Below are positions 1-6,914 of a DNA stretch of 9,609 bases, piece by piece. The notes beneath the pieces were generated by a model. It did no database searches and was not told the origin of the DNA. It saw nothing but the letters and a program-made list of their open reading frames with translations. Source of the DNA: an uncultured Gemmatimonadales bacterium (GTDB taxonomy: Bacteria > Gemmatimonadota > Gemmatimonadetes > Longimicrobiales > Gaopeijiaceae); the NCBI GenBank assembly GCA_937982605.1, contig CALJLC010000196.1:1-9609 (forward strand), given 5' to 3'. The position numbers were made by a program, and so were the translations under genes. Positions within the stretch are counted from its first letter, which is position 1. Every line of letters starts with the position of its first letter.

Positions 1-1
1 T

Positions 2-625
2 ATGCCGGCACATTTCCCGATGTTCAGCTCGACGTTGGTGACGTTGTTTGTGCGGGAGAATTTCCTCCTGCTCGCGCACGGGGCGCGATTGGACCCGGAC
101 GGCGGGATGTTCGGCGCGCTCTATCACACCGTCGAGCACCGGGGCCAGCGCGAGGTCGCGGAGCTGCTGCACGCACGCGGCGTCCGCGCCGACCTCCCGA
201 CGGCCGCCGGGCTCGGGCGGCTCGACCTCGTGGCCGACTTCTTCGAGGACGACGGCTCCCTGCGTCCGGGCTCGGCGGAGATCTGGGCCCGTACCGTACG
301 CGCCGGCACGGCGCTGACGGACGCCGAGGCCCTCCTCGAGGGGCTGATCTGCGCCGCCGTCAACGGACGCACCGAGGTCGTGGCCCACCTCCTGGATCGC
401 GGTGCGGCGATCGACGGGCTCCGCCCGTGGGGCCCCTTTCCGGTGACACCCCTGCACGGGGCGGCTTGGGCCGGGTGGCCGGAGACGGTCACCTGTCTGC
501 TCGAGCGGGGCGCGGATCCGACGGTGCGCGAGCCCACCTTCGACGCTACCCCACGAGGATGGGCACGGCACGCCGACCGCCCCGAAGCGGTCGAGGCGTT
601 CGACGCGGCGGGCGTCGTGGAGTAG
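2..625 (+). CDS. Ankyrin-repeat protein, 5'-truncated by window edge
   Basis: This is the 3' part of an ankyrin-repeat protein; about 207 residues are visible, ending in TAG at 623-625. Ankyrin repeats are protein-binding modules, and no enzyme domain can be seen. Recognisable repeat pieces are the helix pair with LLLAHGARLD at residues 22-31, EVAELLHARGVRADLP at 51-66, AAVNGRTEVVAHLLDRGAAI at 118-137, and the classic TPLHGAAWAGWPETVTCLLE at 149-168 followed by RGADPTVRE. A degenerate last repeat lies near 182-204. The ATG at base 2 is probably internal: the first visible residues already sit inside a repeat, only one base lies upstream, and no ribosome binding site can be assessed. The gene is convergent with the TPR gene, 39 bp away. 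Partner and role are unknown. No signal peptide can be judged because the true N-terminus is outside the window. Confidence 0.82.
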   Translation: MPAHFPMFSSTLVTLFVRENFLLLAHGARLDPDGGMFGALYHTVEHRGQREVAELLHARGVRADLPTAAGLGRLDLVADFFEDDGSLRPGSAEIWARTVRAGTALTDAEALLEGLICAAVNGRTEVVAHLLDRGAAIDGLRPWGPFPVTPLHGAAWAGWPETVTCLLERGADPTVREPTFDATPRGWARHADRPEAVEAFDAAGVVE

Positions 626-646
626 CGGCCCGCGGTCGCGCCCGCC
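607..646. terminator. Possible hairpin at the convergent ankyrin/TPR gene ends
   Basis: GGCGGGCG at 607-614 is perfectly complementary to CGCCCGCC at 639-646, giving an 8-bp stem with a 24-nt loop that contains the ankyrin stop codon (623-625). There is no T-rich tract on either side, so this is at best a weak or Rho-assisted end. In DNA this GC-rich an 8-bp match can arise by chance. Confidence 0.22.
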
Positions 647-664
647 ACCCACGTGCCGAAGCGG

Positions 665-2126
665 CTAGAGGCCGCCCCGGCGCTCCTTCAGGCGAGCCTC
701 GGCGTCGGCGGCGAGCGCGGGGCGGTCCGTTGCCCGGGCCGCGGCCGCCAGCCCAACGAGCGAGGGCCTGCGCTCGGGCGTGAACTCGAGACTCCGCTGG
801 AAGGCTGCCAGGGCCCGCGCGTACCGACCCGCCTCGAGCGCGACCTCCCCGAGCAGCTCGTGCGGCGGCTTGAGGCTGGCGGGCGGCCCGAACTCGAAGG
901 GCAGCTCCTCCTCGATCGCGGCGGCCTCCTCGAGGAGATCCAGAGCCCGCGCGTGGTTTCCTGCCCGGACGGCTTCCAGGGCTTCGAGCTCCAGCATCTG
1001 GATCTCCGTCCGGGTCATCGGCGCGCGACGCGCGATCCGGCGGGCAGCGAACTTCTGCGACGCGTGAAGTCGCACGACGACATCGCGTGGCTGACAGGCG
1101 CTCCGCGTCCCTCCCCACCTCGGTGTCGATCACGTGACGGGCTCGCATGTTCTCGAAGTAGCCGACCTCCCCGGGGTTGGCGGCGCCGCTCACGACGCGC
1201 TCGCGGCAGGCGGCCATGCCGCGCTCGGCATCCTCCGTGTCCCCGCGCATCAGCCAGCCGTAGTGCAGCCACGACGTGTAGTGGCCGCACACGTTCGCCG
1301 GTCGGCCCAGCTCGGCGAGTCGGGCGTTCTGCACGTCCCGAGCCCGGATGTTCGCCGACACCACGTCGTCCCACATGCCGAGCGCCACGAAGATGTGCGA
1401 CGTCATGTGCTGGGCGTGCGCAGCGTCAGGCGCGATGCCGGAGTAGGCGCGCGCCGCTTCCAGCCCGAGGGGCGCGTGCACCGGATCGTCGAAGGAGTGG
1501 ATGAGGTAGTGCGCGGCGCCCGGGTGGTCGGGATTGCGGTCGAAGACCGGCTGGGCGATGGCCGCGGCGCGCATGTACGTGGCGAAGTCCCGCTCCCCGT
1601 CGGTACGGCCGAGCACCGCCAGCGCGTGAAAGGCGCGCGCCTCGTCGTCGTCCGGATACGACGCGGACAGCCGGCCCATCGCGTGCATGTACGCTTCGTC
1701 CCGCTCCGCCTTGGACCCGTCGCCGTACAGGACGTCGAGTGCGGCCAGGTACCCGGCCTCCCGAGGCGTGGGCGCGCGAGCGAGCCTCGCCTCCGGCGTG
1801 GGTGCATAACGGGCGAGCGCCCCGAGCGCCGCCTCGCGGTCCTGCTGGCGCCAGAGCGGGTGGTTGTACGTCATCGCCTCGCCCCAGTACGCCAGCGCGA
1901 AGTCCGGATCCGATTCCTGCGCCGCGCGGAACGCGGTGGCGGCGTCCTCGAACTCGAAGGAGTGGAGGAGGAGCACACCCTCGAGGAAGGCGGCCTGCGC
2001 TTCGGGTGCGCCGGAGTTGGGGAAGTGAACGGTGCCGAGGCGTCGCTCCTGGGCGACGCCGTCGTGGGTGGCCAGAAGGAGCGCCCCGGCGGCGATCGGG
2101 CCGAGCGCTGCGAGCGTGCGGATCAT
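665..2126 (-). CDS. Secreted TPR-repeat protein, interrupted by one frameshift
   Basis: The protein starts at the ATG complementary to 2124-2126, with GGAG (complement of 2133-2136) six bases upstream. An N-terminal signal peptide (MIRTL, a hydrophobic stretch to about residue 20, likely cleavage at GVA/QE near 25) suggests export. Residues 42-105 hold TPR-like helices (AFLEGVLLLHSFEFEDAA, AYWGEAMTYNHPLW). Residues 199-260 hold the family hallmark GAAHYLIHSFDDPVHAPLGL and AQHMTSHIFVALGMWDDV. The frame is intact to about residue 336 (VIDTE). It then turns into low-quality sequence, while the frame offset by one base resumes the family C-terminus (LPFEFGPPASLKPPHELLGE, then a last TPR) and ends with TAG at 665-667. 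The likely break is at 1116-1121, within a G-rich run. The repaired product would be about 486 residues. The gene may be a recent pseudogene, or the frameshift may be a sequencing or assembly error. The segment between the two halves also looks short for the family. Function is unknown; TPRs usually mediate protein contacts. Confidence 0.78.
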
Positions 2127-2135
2127 GGCGGACTC

Positions 2136-2249
2136 CGGTCGGCGGACGGACCCGCGGCGCCGGATCCGATCGGGGCGCCCCGGGTCGCCTTGAGGGTGCC
2201 GGACGCGCGTCGGCCCGGCAAGGAGGGGCCGGTTGTGTCCCGCCGACCG
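2136..2249. repeat. 10-bp inverted repeat in divergent intergenic region
   Basis: CGGTCGGCGG at 2136-2145 is the perfect reverse complement of CCGCCGACCG at 2240-2249. The arms flank the middle of the 180-bp region between the divergently transcribed TPR (-) and DUF72 (+) genes. A related but imperfect TTCGGCGG lies at about 2260-2267, and a 12-bp palindrome CGGGGCGCCCCG lies at 2171-2182. The left arm starts next to the TPR ribosome binding site. This could be operator DNA for a shared regulator. High GC makes chance matches common, and I found no convincing -35/-10 pair on either strand here. Confidence 0.3.
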
Positions 2250-2306
2250 CCACGTCAGGTTCGGCGGCCAGGTGGCTCCGTCGCCGCGCCGCGGTCGGGA
2301 GGGGGA

Positions 2307-3023
2307 ATGCAGCTCTACGTCGGAACGAGCGGGTACAGCTACAAGGAGTGGAAGGGCTCGTTCTATCCCGAGAAGCTCGCGGCCAAGGAGATGTTGTCGT
2401 ACTACGGCGAGCGGCTGAGCGCGGTCGAGATCAACAACACCTTCTATCGGCTCCCGCGGACGTCGGTCCTCGACTCGTGGGCGGAGCAGGTGCCCGACGG
2501 CTTTCGCTTCTCGATCAAGGCGTCCCGTCGCATCACGCACTTCACCCGGCTGAAGCCCGAGGCGAAGGAGCCCACCGAGTACCTGCTCACGACGCTGCAG
2601 ACGCTCGGACCCCGACTCGGTGCGGTGCTCTTCCAGCTCCCTCCGAACCTCAAGAAGGACGCCGAGCGTCTAGCCGGTTTCCTGGAGCTGCTGCCACGCG
2701 GGACCCCGGCCGCCTTCGAGTTCCGACACGAGAGCTGGTTCGACGACGAGGTATTCGAGATCCTGAGGGGCCGGGAGATGGCGTTGGTCTGCGCCGACAC
2801 CGACGAAGGAGACGACGACGAGGCGATCGTGCCCACGACCGACTGGGGTTATCTGCGCCTGCGGCGTCCCGACTACTCCGACGACGACCTGGCCCGCTGG
2901 GCCGCGCGGGTCCGGGCGGCCGGCTGGTCTCGGGCGATGGTCTTCTTCAAGCACGAGGACGAAGGCGCGGGTCCGCGCATGGCGGCGCGCTTCCGCGAGC
3001 TCTTCGAGAACGGAGCGTCCTGA
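2307..3023 (+). CDS. DUF72 (YecE-like) family protein
   Basis: This 238-residue protein has the usual length for the DUF72 family, which adopts a TIM-barrel-like fold and whose biochemical role is not established. The family motifs appear in order: the N-terminal VGTSGYSYKEWKGSFYPEKL (residues 5-24), EINNTFYRLP (41-50), FSIKASRRITHFTRL (68-82), LGAVLFQLPPNLKKD (104-118), AFEFRHESWF (136-145), WGYLRLRRPDYSDDDL (180-195) and VFFKHEDEG (212-220). The start at 2307 is chosen because the motif begins immediately after it and a purine-rich GGGAGGGGG (2297-2305) precedes it, though the spacing is short. The stop codon overlaps the start of the next gene (TGATGA), so the two are probably co-translated. 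The product is soluble and probably cytoplasmic: no signal peptide or membrane helix is present. The acidic run EGDDDE (167-172) lies in a variable loop. Confidence 0.93.
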   Translation: MQLYVGTSGYSYKEWKGSFYPEKLAAKEMLSYYGERLSAVEINNTFYRLPRTSVLDSWAEQVPDGFRFSIKASRRITHFTRLKPEAKEPTEYLLTTLQTLGPRLGAVLFQLPPNLKKDAERLAGFLELLPRGTPAAFEFRHESWFDDEVFEILRGREMALVCADTDEGDDDEAIVPTTDWGYLRLRRPDYSDDDLARWAARVRAAGWSRAMVFFKHEDEGAGPRMAARFRELFENGAS

Positions 3024-3499
3024 TGACCGGATCCGACCGCGCCGGCGCGGAGCGCGCCTTCGACGCCCGCAGCGAGGCGGGGCGCGGAGGCGGGGGGCTC
3101 GTGTACGTCCGCTTCGACGGAAAGGACGCGTTCGGCTCGGGCCGACCCAGGGTGCGCGCGCTCATCGACGGGCACGAATACCGGGGCAGCCTGGCCAACA
3201 TGGGCTCCGGCCACTGCCTCGGGATCCGCAAGGACGTACGTGCCGCCATCGGCAAGGACGTCGGGGACTCCGTGCACGTCGTCGTCGCGCTGGACACCGC
3301 GCCGCGGGTGGTCGAGGTGCCGCAGGAGCTCGACGCCGCGTTCGCCGGGTCACCCGAGGCCCGCGTTCGCTACGACACCATGTCGTACACGCATCGACGC
3401 GAGTACGCGGAGTGGGTCGCGGAGGCGAAGAAGCCGGAGACGCGGCAGCGGAGAGCCGGGAAGGCGGTCGAGATGATCCTGGAGGGGCGGACGCGCTGA
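3023..3499 (+). CDS. DUF1905 / YdeI-OmdA-like small protein
   Basis: This 158-residue protein has two parts. Residues 26-103 match the DUF1905 beta-barrel type, with VRALIDGHEYRGSLANMGSG, then GIRKDVRAAIGKDVGDSVHV and the ending TAPRVVEVPQEL. Residues 104-156 match the helical YdeI/OmpD-associated (OmdA) tail, with FAGSPEARVRYDTMSYTHRR, then EYAEWVAEAKKPETRQRR and a final KAVEMILEGR. Members are often annotated as 'bacteriocin-protection, YdeI/OmpD-associated', but the molecular activity is not known. The first 25 residues are a glycine- and charge-rich, probably disordered extension not typical of the domain. The start ATG overlaps the upstream DUF72 stop by one base, and GGAG at 3012-3015 sits seven bases upstream, so translational coupling is likely. 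The product is predicted cytoplasmic, with no membrane segment. GC-rich hairpins follow the stop codon. Confidence 0.88.
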   Translation: MTGSDRAGAERAFDARSEAGRGGGGLVYVRFDGKDAFGSGRPRVRALIDGHEYRGSLANMGSGHCLGIRKDVRAAIGKDVGDSVHVVVALDTAPRVVEVPQELDAAFAGSPEARVRYDTMSYTHRREYAEWVAEAKKPETRQRRAGKAVEMILEGRTR

Positions 3500-3520
3500 A
3501 CCGGCGCTGCCGATCCGCTC

Positions 3521-3564
3521 CGCGGGGTCCCGGTGACCCGCGCCCCGCCGGTCCGCGCCGGACC
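3521..3564 (+). terminator. Tandem GC-rich hairpins after the DUF72-OmdA pair
   Basis: Starting 22 bases after the stop codon, CGCGGGGTC (3521-3529) can pair with GACCCGCG (3535-3542) as an 8-bp stem with one bulged G and a 5-nt loop. GGTCC (3550-3554) can then pair with GGACC (3560-3564). No T-rich tract follows, so this is not a textbook intrinsic terminator. Its position between two transcription units supports a role in ending transcription or protecting the mRNA 3' end. Confidence 0.35.
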
Positions 3565-3618
3565 TTCACGCCCGTTGGCGCCGGACAACCCGTCGAGCCG
3601 GGCGGAGCGTCAGACCCG

Positions 3619-3647
3619 TGGACAGCGTTCGCGGAGCCCTTTACAAT
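3619..3647 (+). promoter_or_regulatory. Sigma70-like promoter for the ABC operon
   Basis: TGGACA (3619-3624) matches the -35 consensus TTGACA at five of six positions. TACAAT (3642-3647) matches the -10 consensus TATAAT at five of six. The spacer is exactly 17 bases (3625-3641). In such GC-rich DNA this combination stands out. It would place the transcription start near 3654 and give a leader of roughly 110 nt before the ATPase start at 3766. It reads in the direction of the operon and lies downstream of the hairpins ending the previous transcription unit. Confidence 0.6.
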
Positions 3648-3718
3648 CCGGGCCGCGAACTCCCGAAGCCCTCGCTCGACCGGTCGCCCGGCGCCGCCGC
3701 ACGACCCCTCGCGCCTGT

Positions 3719-3757
3719 GCCACGTCGAGCCGAGAGCCCGGCGTGGCTTCTTCTTTT
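3719..3757 (+). terminator. Terminator/attenuator hairpin in the ABC operon leader
   Basis: The arm GCCACGTCG (3719-3727) pairs with CGGCGTGGC (3739-3747) as nine pairs with one G-T wobble. After one A-C mismatch two more pairs close a 5-nt loop (3731-3735). The T-rich tail TTCTTCTTTT (3748-3757, eight of ten T) follows directly, and the GGAG Shine-Dalgarno (3758-3761) and ATG (3766) come right after. This is the architecture of an intrinsic terminator placed inside a leader. An upstream segment GCTCGAC (3674-3680) is complementary to GTCGAGC (3724-3730), part of the left arm and loop, and could act as an antiterminator. It may instead be the 3' end of a short RNA of about 100 nt that starts at the promoter near 3619-3647. 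No ligand or regulator can be named. Confidence 0.5.
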
Positions 3758-3765
3758 GGAGTGCG

Positions 3766-4695
3766 ATGATCACGGTCGAAGGGGTGACGAAGCGCTACGG
3801 TGACGTGACCGCCGTGGACGATCTGAGCTTCGAGGTGAAGCGCGGAGAGGTCGTGGGCTTCCTCGGACCGAACGGGGCCGGGAAGTCGACGACGATGAAG
3901 ATGATCACGGGCACGCTGCAGCCCGACGAAGGCGTCGTGCGCTTCGACGGCGCCCCCATCGCGGACGATCTGCCGGCCGCCAAGCGCAGGGTCGGATACC
4001 TGCCCGAGGCGAACCCGCTGTACGACGAGCTCCTCGTGGCTGAGTACCTCGAGTACGTGTCCGAGCTGCGCGGGCTCACGGCGGACGAAACCCGCTCCGG
4101 CATCTCCGACGCGGTCGACGAGACGGACATCGCCGAGGTCTTCTACCGTCCGATCGGCGAGTGCTCGAAGGGGTATCGCCAGCGCATCGGGCTGGCCGCG
4201 GCGATTCTGCACCGGCCCGAGGTCCTGGTGCTCGACGAGCCCACGGAGGGCCTCGACCCGAACCAGCGCGTCGAGATCCGCCGACTCGTCCACTCGCTCG
4301 GCCGCGAGCGGACGGTGCTGCTCAGCACGCACGTCATGCAGGAGGTCGAAGCGACGTGCTCGCGGCTCGTCATCCTGCGCCGCGGCAGGCTCGCCGCGGA
4401 GGGAGGGGTGCAGGAGCTCGTCACCCGGGGCTCGGGTGGCGCGCGGTACGTCGTGGAAGCGGTCGGTGACGGGGTGGCCTCGACGCTGGCGGCGCTCGAC
4501 GGGGTCTCGGGTCACCGCGCGGAGGAGCGGGACGGGCGGGTCCGCGTCGAGCTCGACGTGGCCGGCGGGGCGGAGCTTCGCCCGGAGATCTTCACGATGG
4601 CACGGGATCGGGGATGGACGCTCTGGGAGCTGCACCGGGAGAAGGCGAGCCTCGAGCAGCTCTTCCGCGACCTGACGGCGGAGGACGAGCGATGA
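3766..4695 (+). CDS. gldA: ABC transporter ATP-binding protein, GldA-like
   Basis: This 309-residue cytoplasmic ATPase energises the membrane protein encoded next. The nucleotide-binding domain covers about residues 2-217: Walker A GPNGAGKST (34-42, Lys40), signature SKGYRQ (134-139) in place of LSGGQ, Walker B VLVLDE (153-158), D-loop GLDP (162-165) and switch His189 in STHVMQE. The Q-loop position reads GYLPEANPLY, with Glu81 where most ABC ATPases have Gln; this and SKGYRQ are typical of the GldA/CcmA-type ABC-2 exporter class. Residues about 225-309 form a C-terminal regulatory-type domain. The start is fixed by the family N-terminus (MITVEGVTKRYG) and GGAG at 3758-3761, with rather short spacing. 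The stop overlaps the next start (ATGA at 4692). It is named GldA-like because of the downstream GldF-GldG fusion; other ABC-2 ATPases of this class (for example NosF type) are alternatives, and gliding itself is not implied. Confidence 0.92.
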   Translation: MITVEGVTKRYGDVTAVDDLSFEVKRGEVVGFLGPNGAGKSTTMKMITGTLQPDEGVVRFDGAPIADDLPAAKRRVGYLPEANPLYDELLVAEYLEYVSELRGLTADETRSGISDAVDETDIAEVFYRPIGECSKGYRQRIGLAAAILHRPEVLVLDEPTEGLDPNQRVEIRRLVHSLGRERTVLLSTHVMQEVEATCSRLVILRRGRLAAEGGVQELVTRGSGGARYVVEAVGDGVASTLAALDGVSGHRAEERDGRVRVELDVAGGAELRPEIFTMARDRGWTLWELHREKASLEQLFRDLTAEDER

Positions 4696-6914
4696 GTCGG
4701 ACGCTCACCATCGCCCGGCGCGAGCTGCGCGGCTACTTCGACCAGCCGACCGCGTATGTGCTCGTCGTGGCCTTCCTGGCCATCACCCTCTTCCTGGCGT
4801 TCCGCACGATGTACGCGGCCGGCATCGCCTCGCTGCGTCCGATCTTCGATCTGCTCCCGGTCCTCTTCGCGGTGTTCGTGCCGGCCGCCACGATGCGGAG
4901 CCTCGCCGAGGAGCGGCGCGGCAAGACGCTCGACTGGCTCATGGCGCAGCCGATCACCGAAGGAGAGCTCGTGCTGGGGAAGTTCCTCGGCAACTGGGCC
5001 TTCGTCCTGATCGCGCTGGCCGGGACGCTCCCCACCGCGGTGGGGGTCCTCTCGGTGTCCGAGGCCGACCCGGGGATCGTGGTGGCGCAGTACGTGGGGG
5101 CACTGCTCCTGGCGGGGCAGTTCACCGCGCTCGGCCTCTGGGCCTCGGCGATCACGCGCAACCAGATCACCGCGTTCATCGTCGCGTCGGCGGTCGCCTT
5201 CGTCCTGTTCCTGATCGGGCTTCCGGTGGTGCAGATCGGGCTTCCCCCGTCGACCGCCGGCGTCGTGGCCCGTCTCTCGGTGGTGAGTCACTTCGAGAAC
5301 GTCGCGCGAGGCGTGATCGACCTCCGCGACGTGCTGTACTTCGCGTCGACCGCAGGTCTCTTCCTCATGCTCGCCTGGAGCGCGGTCTCGGCGGAGCGGC
5401 TGAGCCGCGGGCGCTCCGAGTACCGCCGGCTCCGCTACGGGATCGGCGTCGCGCTCGCGCTGGTCGTCGCGCTCAACCTCTTCGGGAGCCGGATCCGCGG
5501 CCGCGTGGATCTCACCCGGGACGACCTGTACACGCTCTCGGCCGGCACGCGAGCGATCCTCTCCGACCTCGACGACCTCGTACAGGTGAAGCTCTTCGCA
5601 TCGACGGAGCTTCCGCCCGAAGTGCAGCTCCAGCTGCGCGACGTGCGGGACCTGCTGGCGGACATGCGGCGAGCCTCGAACGGGAACCTCCTCGTGACGG
5701 ACGTCGACCCGGCGGAGGACGAGGAGGCCGGCAACGAGGCGACCGAGCTCGGGATCTACCCGGTCGAATTCAACGTGCTGCGCGACGACAACTTCGAGGT
5801 CCGGCAGGGCTACTACGGACTCGCCGTCGTGTATGCCGACGAGAGCGAGGTGACGCCGCTGATCCAGCGGACGGACGACCTCGAGTTCCGCCTGGCGTCG
5901 CAGATCTACCGGATGACGACGACGGAGCGGCCGGGCGTCGCCTTCCTGCAGGGCTTCGGCGCGAAGACTTCGGCGCAGATGGCGGGCCTGCGCGAGGGGC
6001 TCGGAGACCGGTACCGGCTCACGAGCGTCGATCTGGCCGGTGACTCCGCGCCCGAGATCGACCCCGACTCCGTCGAAGTGCTCGTGGTGGCCGGCCCGAC
6101 GCAGCCGCTCGACAGCGCCGCCGTGGCCCGGATCGAGCGCTTCGCCGACGGGGGTGGGGCCACCCTCATGCTGATGGAGCCGATCACGCTCAATCCGCAG
6201 TCTCCGATGCCGATCCCGGCGACGTCCGGGCTGGAGTCGTATCTGTCGTCGCGTGGGGTCTCGGTGCTGCCCGGACTGGTGGTCGACCTGGCGTCCAGCG
6301 AGCGCGTCTCCCTGGGCAGACAGGGGCTCTTCAACGTGATCGCGCCGTATCCTCTCTGGCCGATCGTCCGGCCCGCGGGAGATCACTCGATCACCAACGG
6401 CCTCAACGGACTCACGCTCGGTTGGGGCGCGGCGCTCGAGATCGACCCGGCCGCCGAGAGCGTGACGCCGCTGTGGCAGACGAGCGAGAACGGCGCGATC
6501 CAGTCGCTTCAGGCGCCGATCCTCCCGGACCAGGACTGGCTCTTCGAGGAGGACGAGCTCGGAACGCGAGTCGTGGCGGCCACGGTGCAGCCGGTCGGAG
6601 CCGACGCCCGGGGCCGCATGGTCGTCGTCGGCGACGTCTCGTTCACGGAGCCGAACTACGTGCAGTCGAACCCGGCCAATCCGCTCTTCCTGGCCAATGC
6701 CATCGACTGGCTCGCCCAGGACGAGGCGCTGCTCGACATCCGCTCGAAGAACCGCACGCCGCCGAGCCTCGTGTTCGAGTCCGACGGCAGCAGGAACGTG
6801 CTCAAGTGGGGCAACCTCGTCGGGGTGCCGCTCCTCTTCGTGCTCGCGGGATTCGTACGGGTGACGGGCCGCCGCCGGCGGGCGGAGGGCCGCTGGAGGG
6901 AGGTGGTGTCATGA
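4692..6914 (+). CDS. ABC-2 permease fused to GldG-like domain (GldF-GldG fusion)
   Basis: This 740-residue membrane protein joins two proteins that are separate in Bacteroidota. Residues 1-235 are an ABC-2 permease like GldF: the N-terminal RRELRGYFDQPTAYV, then six hydrophobic segments near 21-38, 52-69, 101-121, 130-153, 160-184 and 215-232, and the family motif EERRGKTLDWLMAQPITEGE (73-92). A seventh helix (248-266) leads into a GldG-type domain: RVDLTRDDLYTLSAGTRAIL (271-290), VQVKLFASTELPPEVQ (297-312), the long segment VAFLQGFGAKTS (416-427), a predicted alpha/beta region, and VVVGDVSFTEPNYVQSNPAN (644-663). A last helix at 704-724 is followed by an Arg-rich tail. The GldG domain should therefore face the periplasm, with both ends cytoplasmic. 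GGAGG (4680-4684) lies seven bases before the start. The gene overlaps both neighbours by ATGA, indicating one operon. The transported or acted-on substrate is unknown. Confidence 0.9.
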   Translation: MSRTLTIARRELRGYFDQPTAYVLVVAFLAITLFLAFRTMYAAGIASLRPIFDLLPVLFAVFVPAATMRSLAEERRGKTLDWLMAQPITEGELVLGKFLGNWAFVLIALAGTLPTAVGVLSVSEADPGIVVAQYVGALLLAGQFTALGLWASAITRNQITAFIVASAVAFVLFLIGLPVVQIGLPPSTAGVVARLSVVSHFENVARGVIDLRDVLYFASTAGLFLMLAWSAVSAERLSRGRSEYRRLRYGIGVALALVVALNLFGSRIRGRVDLTRDDLYTLSAGTRAILSDLDDLVQVKLFASTELPPEVQLQLRDVRDLLADMRRASNGNLLVTDVDPAEDEEAGNEATELGIYPVEFNVLRDDNFEVRQGYYGLAVVYADESEVTPLIQRTDDLEFRLASQIYRMTTTERPGVAFLQGFGAKTSAQMAGLREGLGDRYRLTSVDLAGDSAPEIDPDSVEVLVVAGPTQPLDSAAVARIERFADGGGATLMLMEPITLNPQSPMPIPATSGLESYLSSRGVSVLPGLVVDLASSERVSLGRQGLFNVIAPYPLWPIVRPAGDHSITNGLNGLTLGWGAALEIDPAAESVTPLWQTSENGAIQSLQAPILPDQDWLFEEDELGTRVVAATVQPVGADARGRMVVVGDVSFTEPNYVQSNPANPLFLANAIDWLAQDEALLDIRSKNRTPPSLVFESDGSRNVLKWGNLVGVPLLFVLAGFVRVTGRRRRAEGRWREVVS

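Noticed and set aside
124..648. Minus-strand open frame opposite the ankyrin gene
   Set aside because: It has shadow-frame composition (Ser/Arg/Ala-rich), while the plus strand shows clear ankyrin repeats.
661..675. GCGGC-TAGAG-GCCGC mini-hairpin over the TPR stop codon
   Set aside because: It has only five pairs in very GC-rich DNA and no T tract; too weak to list as a terminator.
546..1118. Continuation of the TPR frame to a stop at 546 as the true C-terminus
   Set aside because: Its translation becomes Arg/Gly-rich and would overlap the ankyrin gene, whereas the frame offset by one base carries recognisable family C-terminal motifs and ends at 665.
1134..2306. N-terminal extension of the DUF72 frame back to 1134
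   Set aside because: The extension is antisense to the TPR gene, has no family similarity, and DUF72 proteins begin at the motif directly after 2307, where a ribosome binding site lies.
3412..3765. N-terminal extension of the ATPase frame
   Set aside because: ABC ATPases of this class begin with the MITVEGVTKRYG stretch; the extension overlaps the OmdA gene and the promoter/leader region.
3618..3803. 61-codon GTG-initiated frame in the leader as a possible leader peptide
   Set aside because: Its start falls inside the predicted -35 box, so it would lie largely upstream of the transcript start, and no ribosome binding site precedes it.
4512..6386. Long minus-strand open frame (over 600 codons) opposite the ATPase and GldF-GldG genes
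   Set aside because: It is antisense to clear family matches, its translation is Arg/His/Asp-rich with no motif, and such shadow frames are expected in GC-rich genes.
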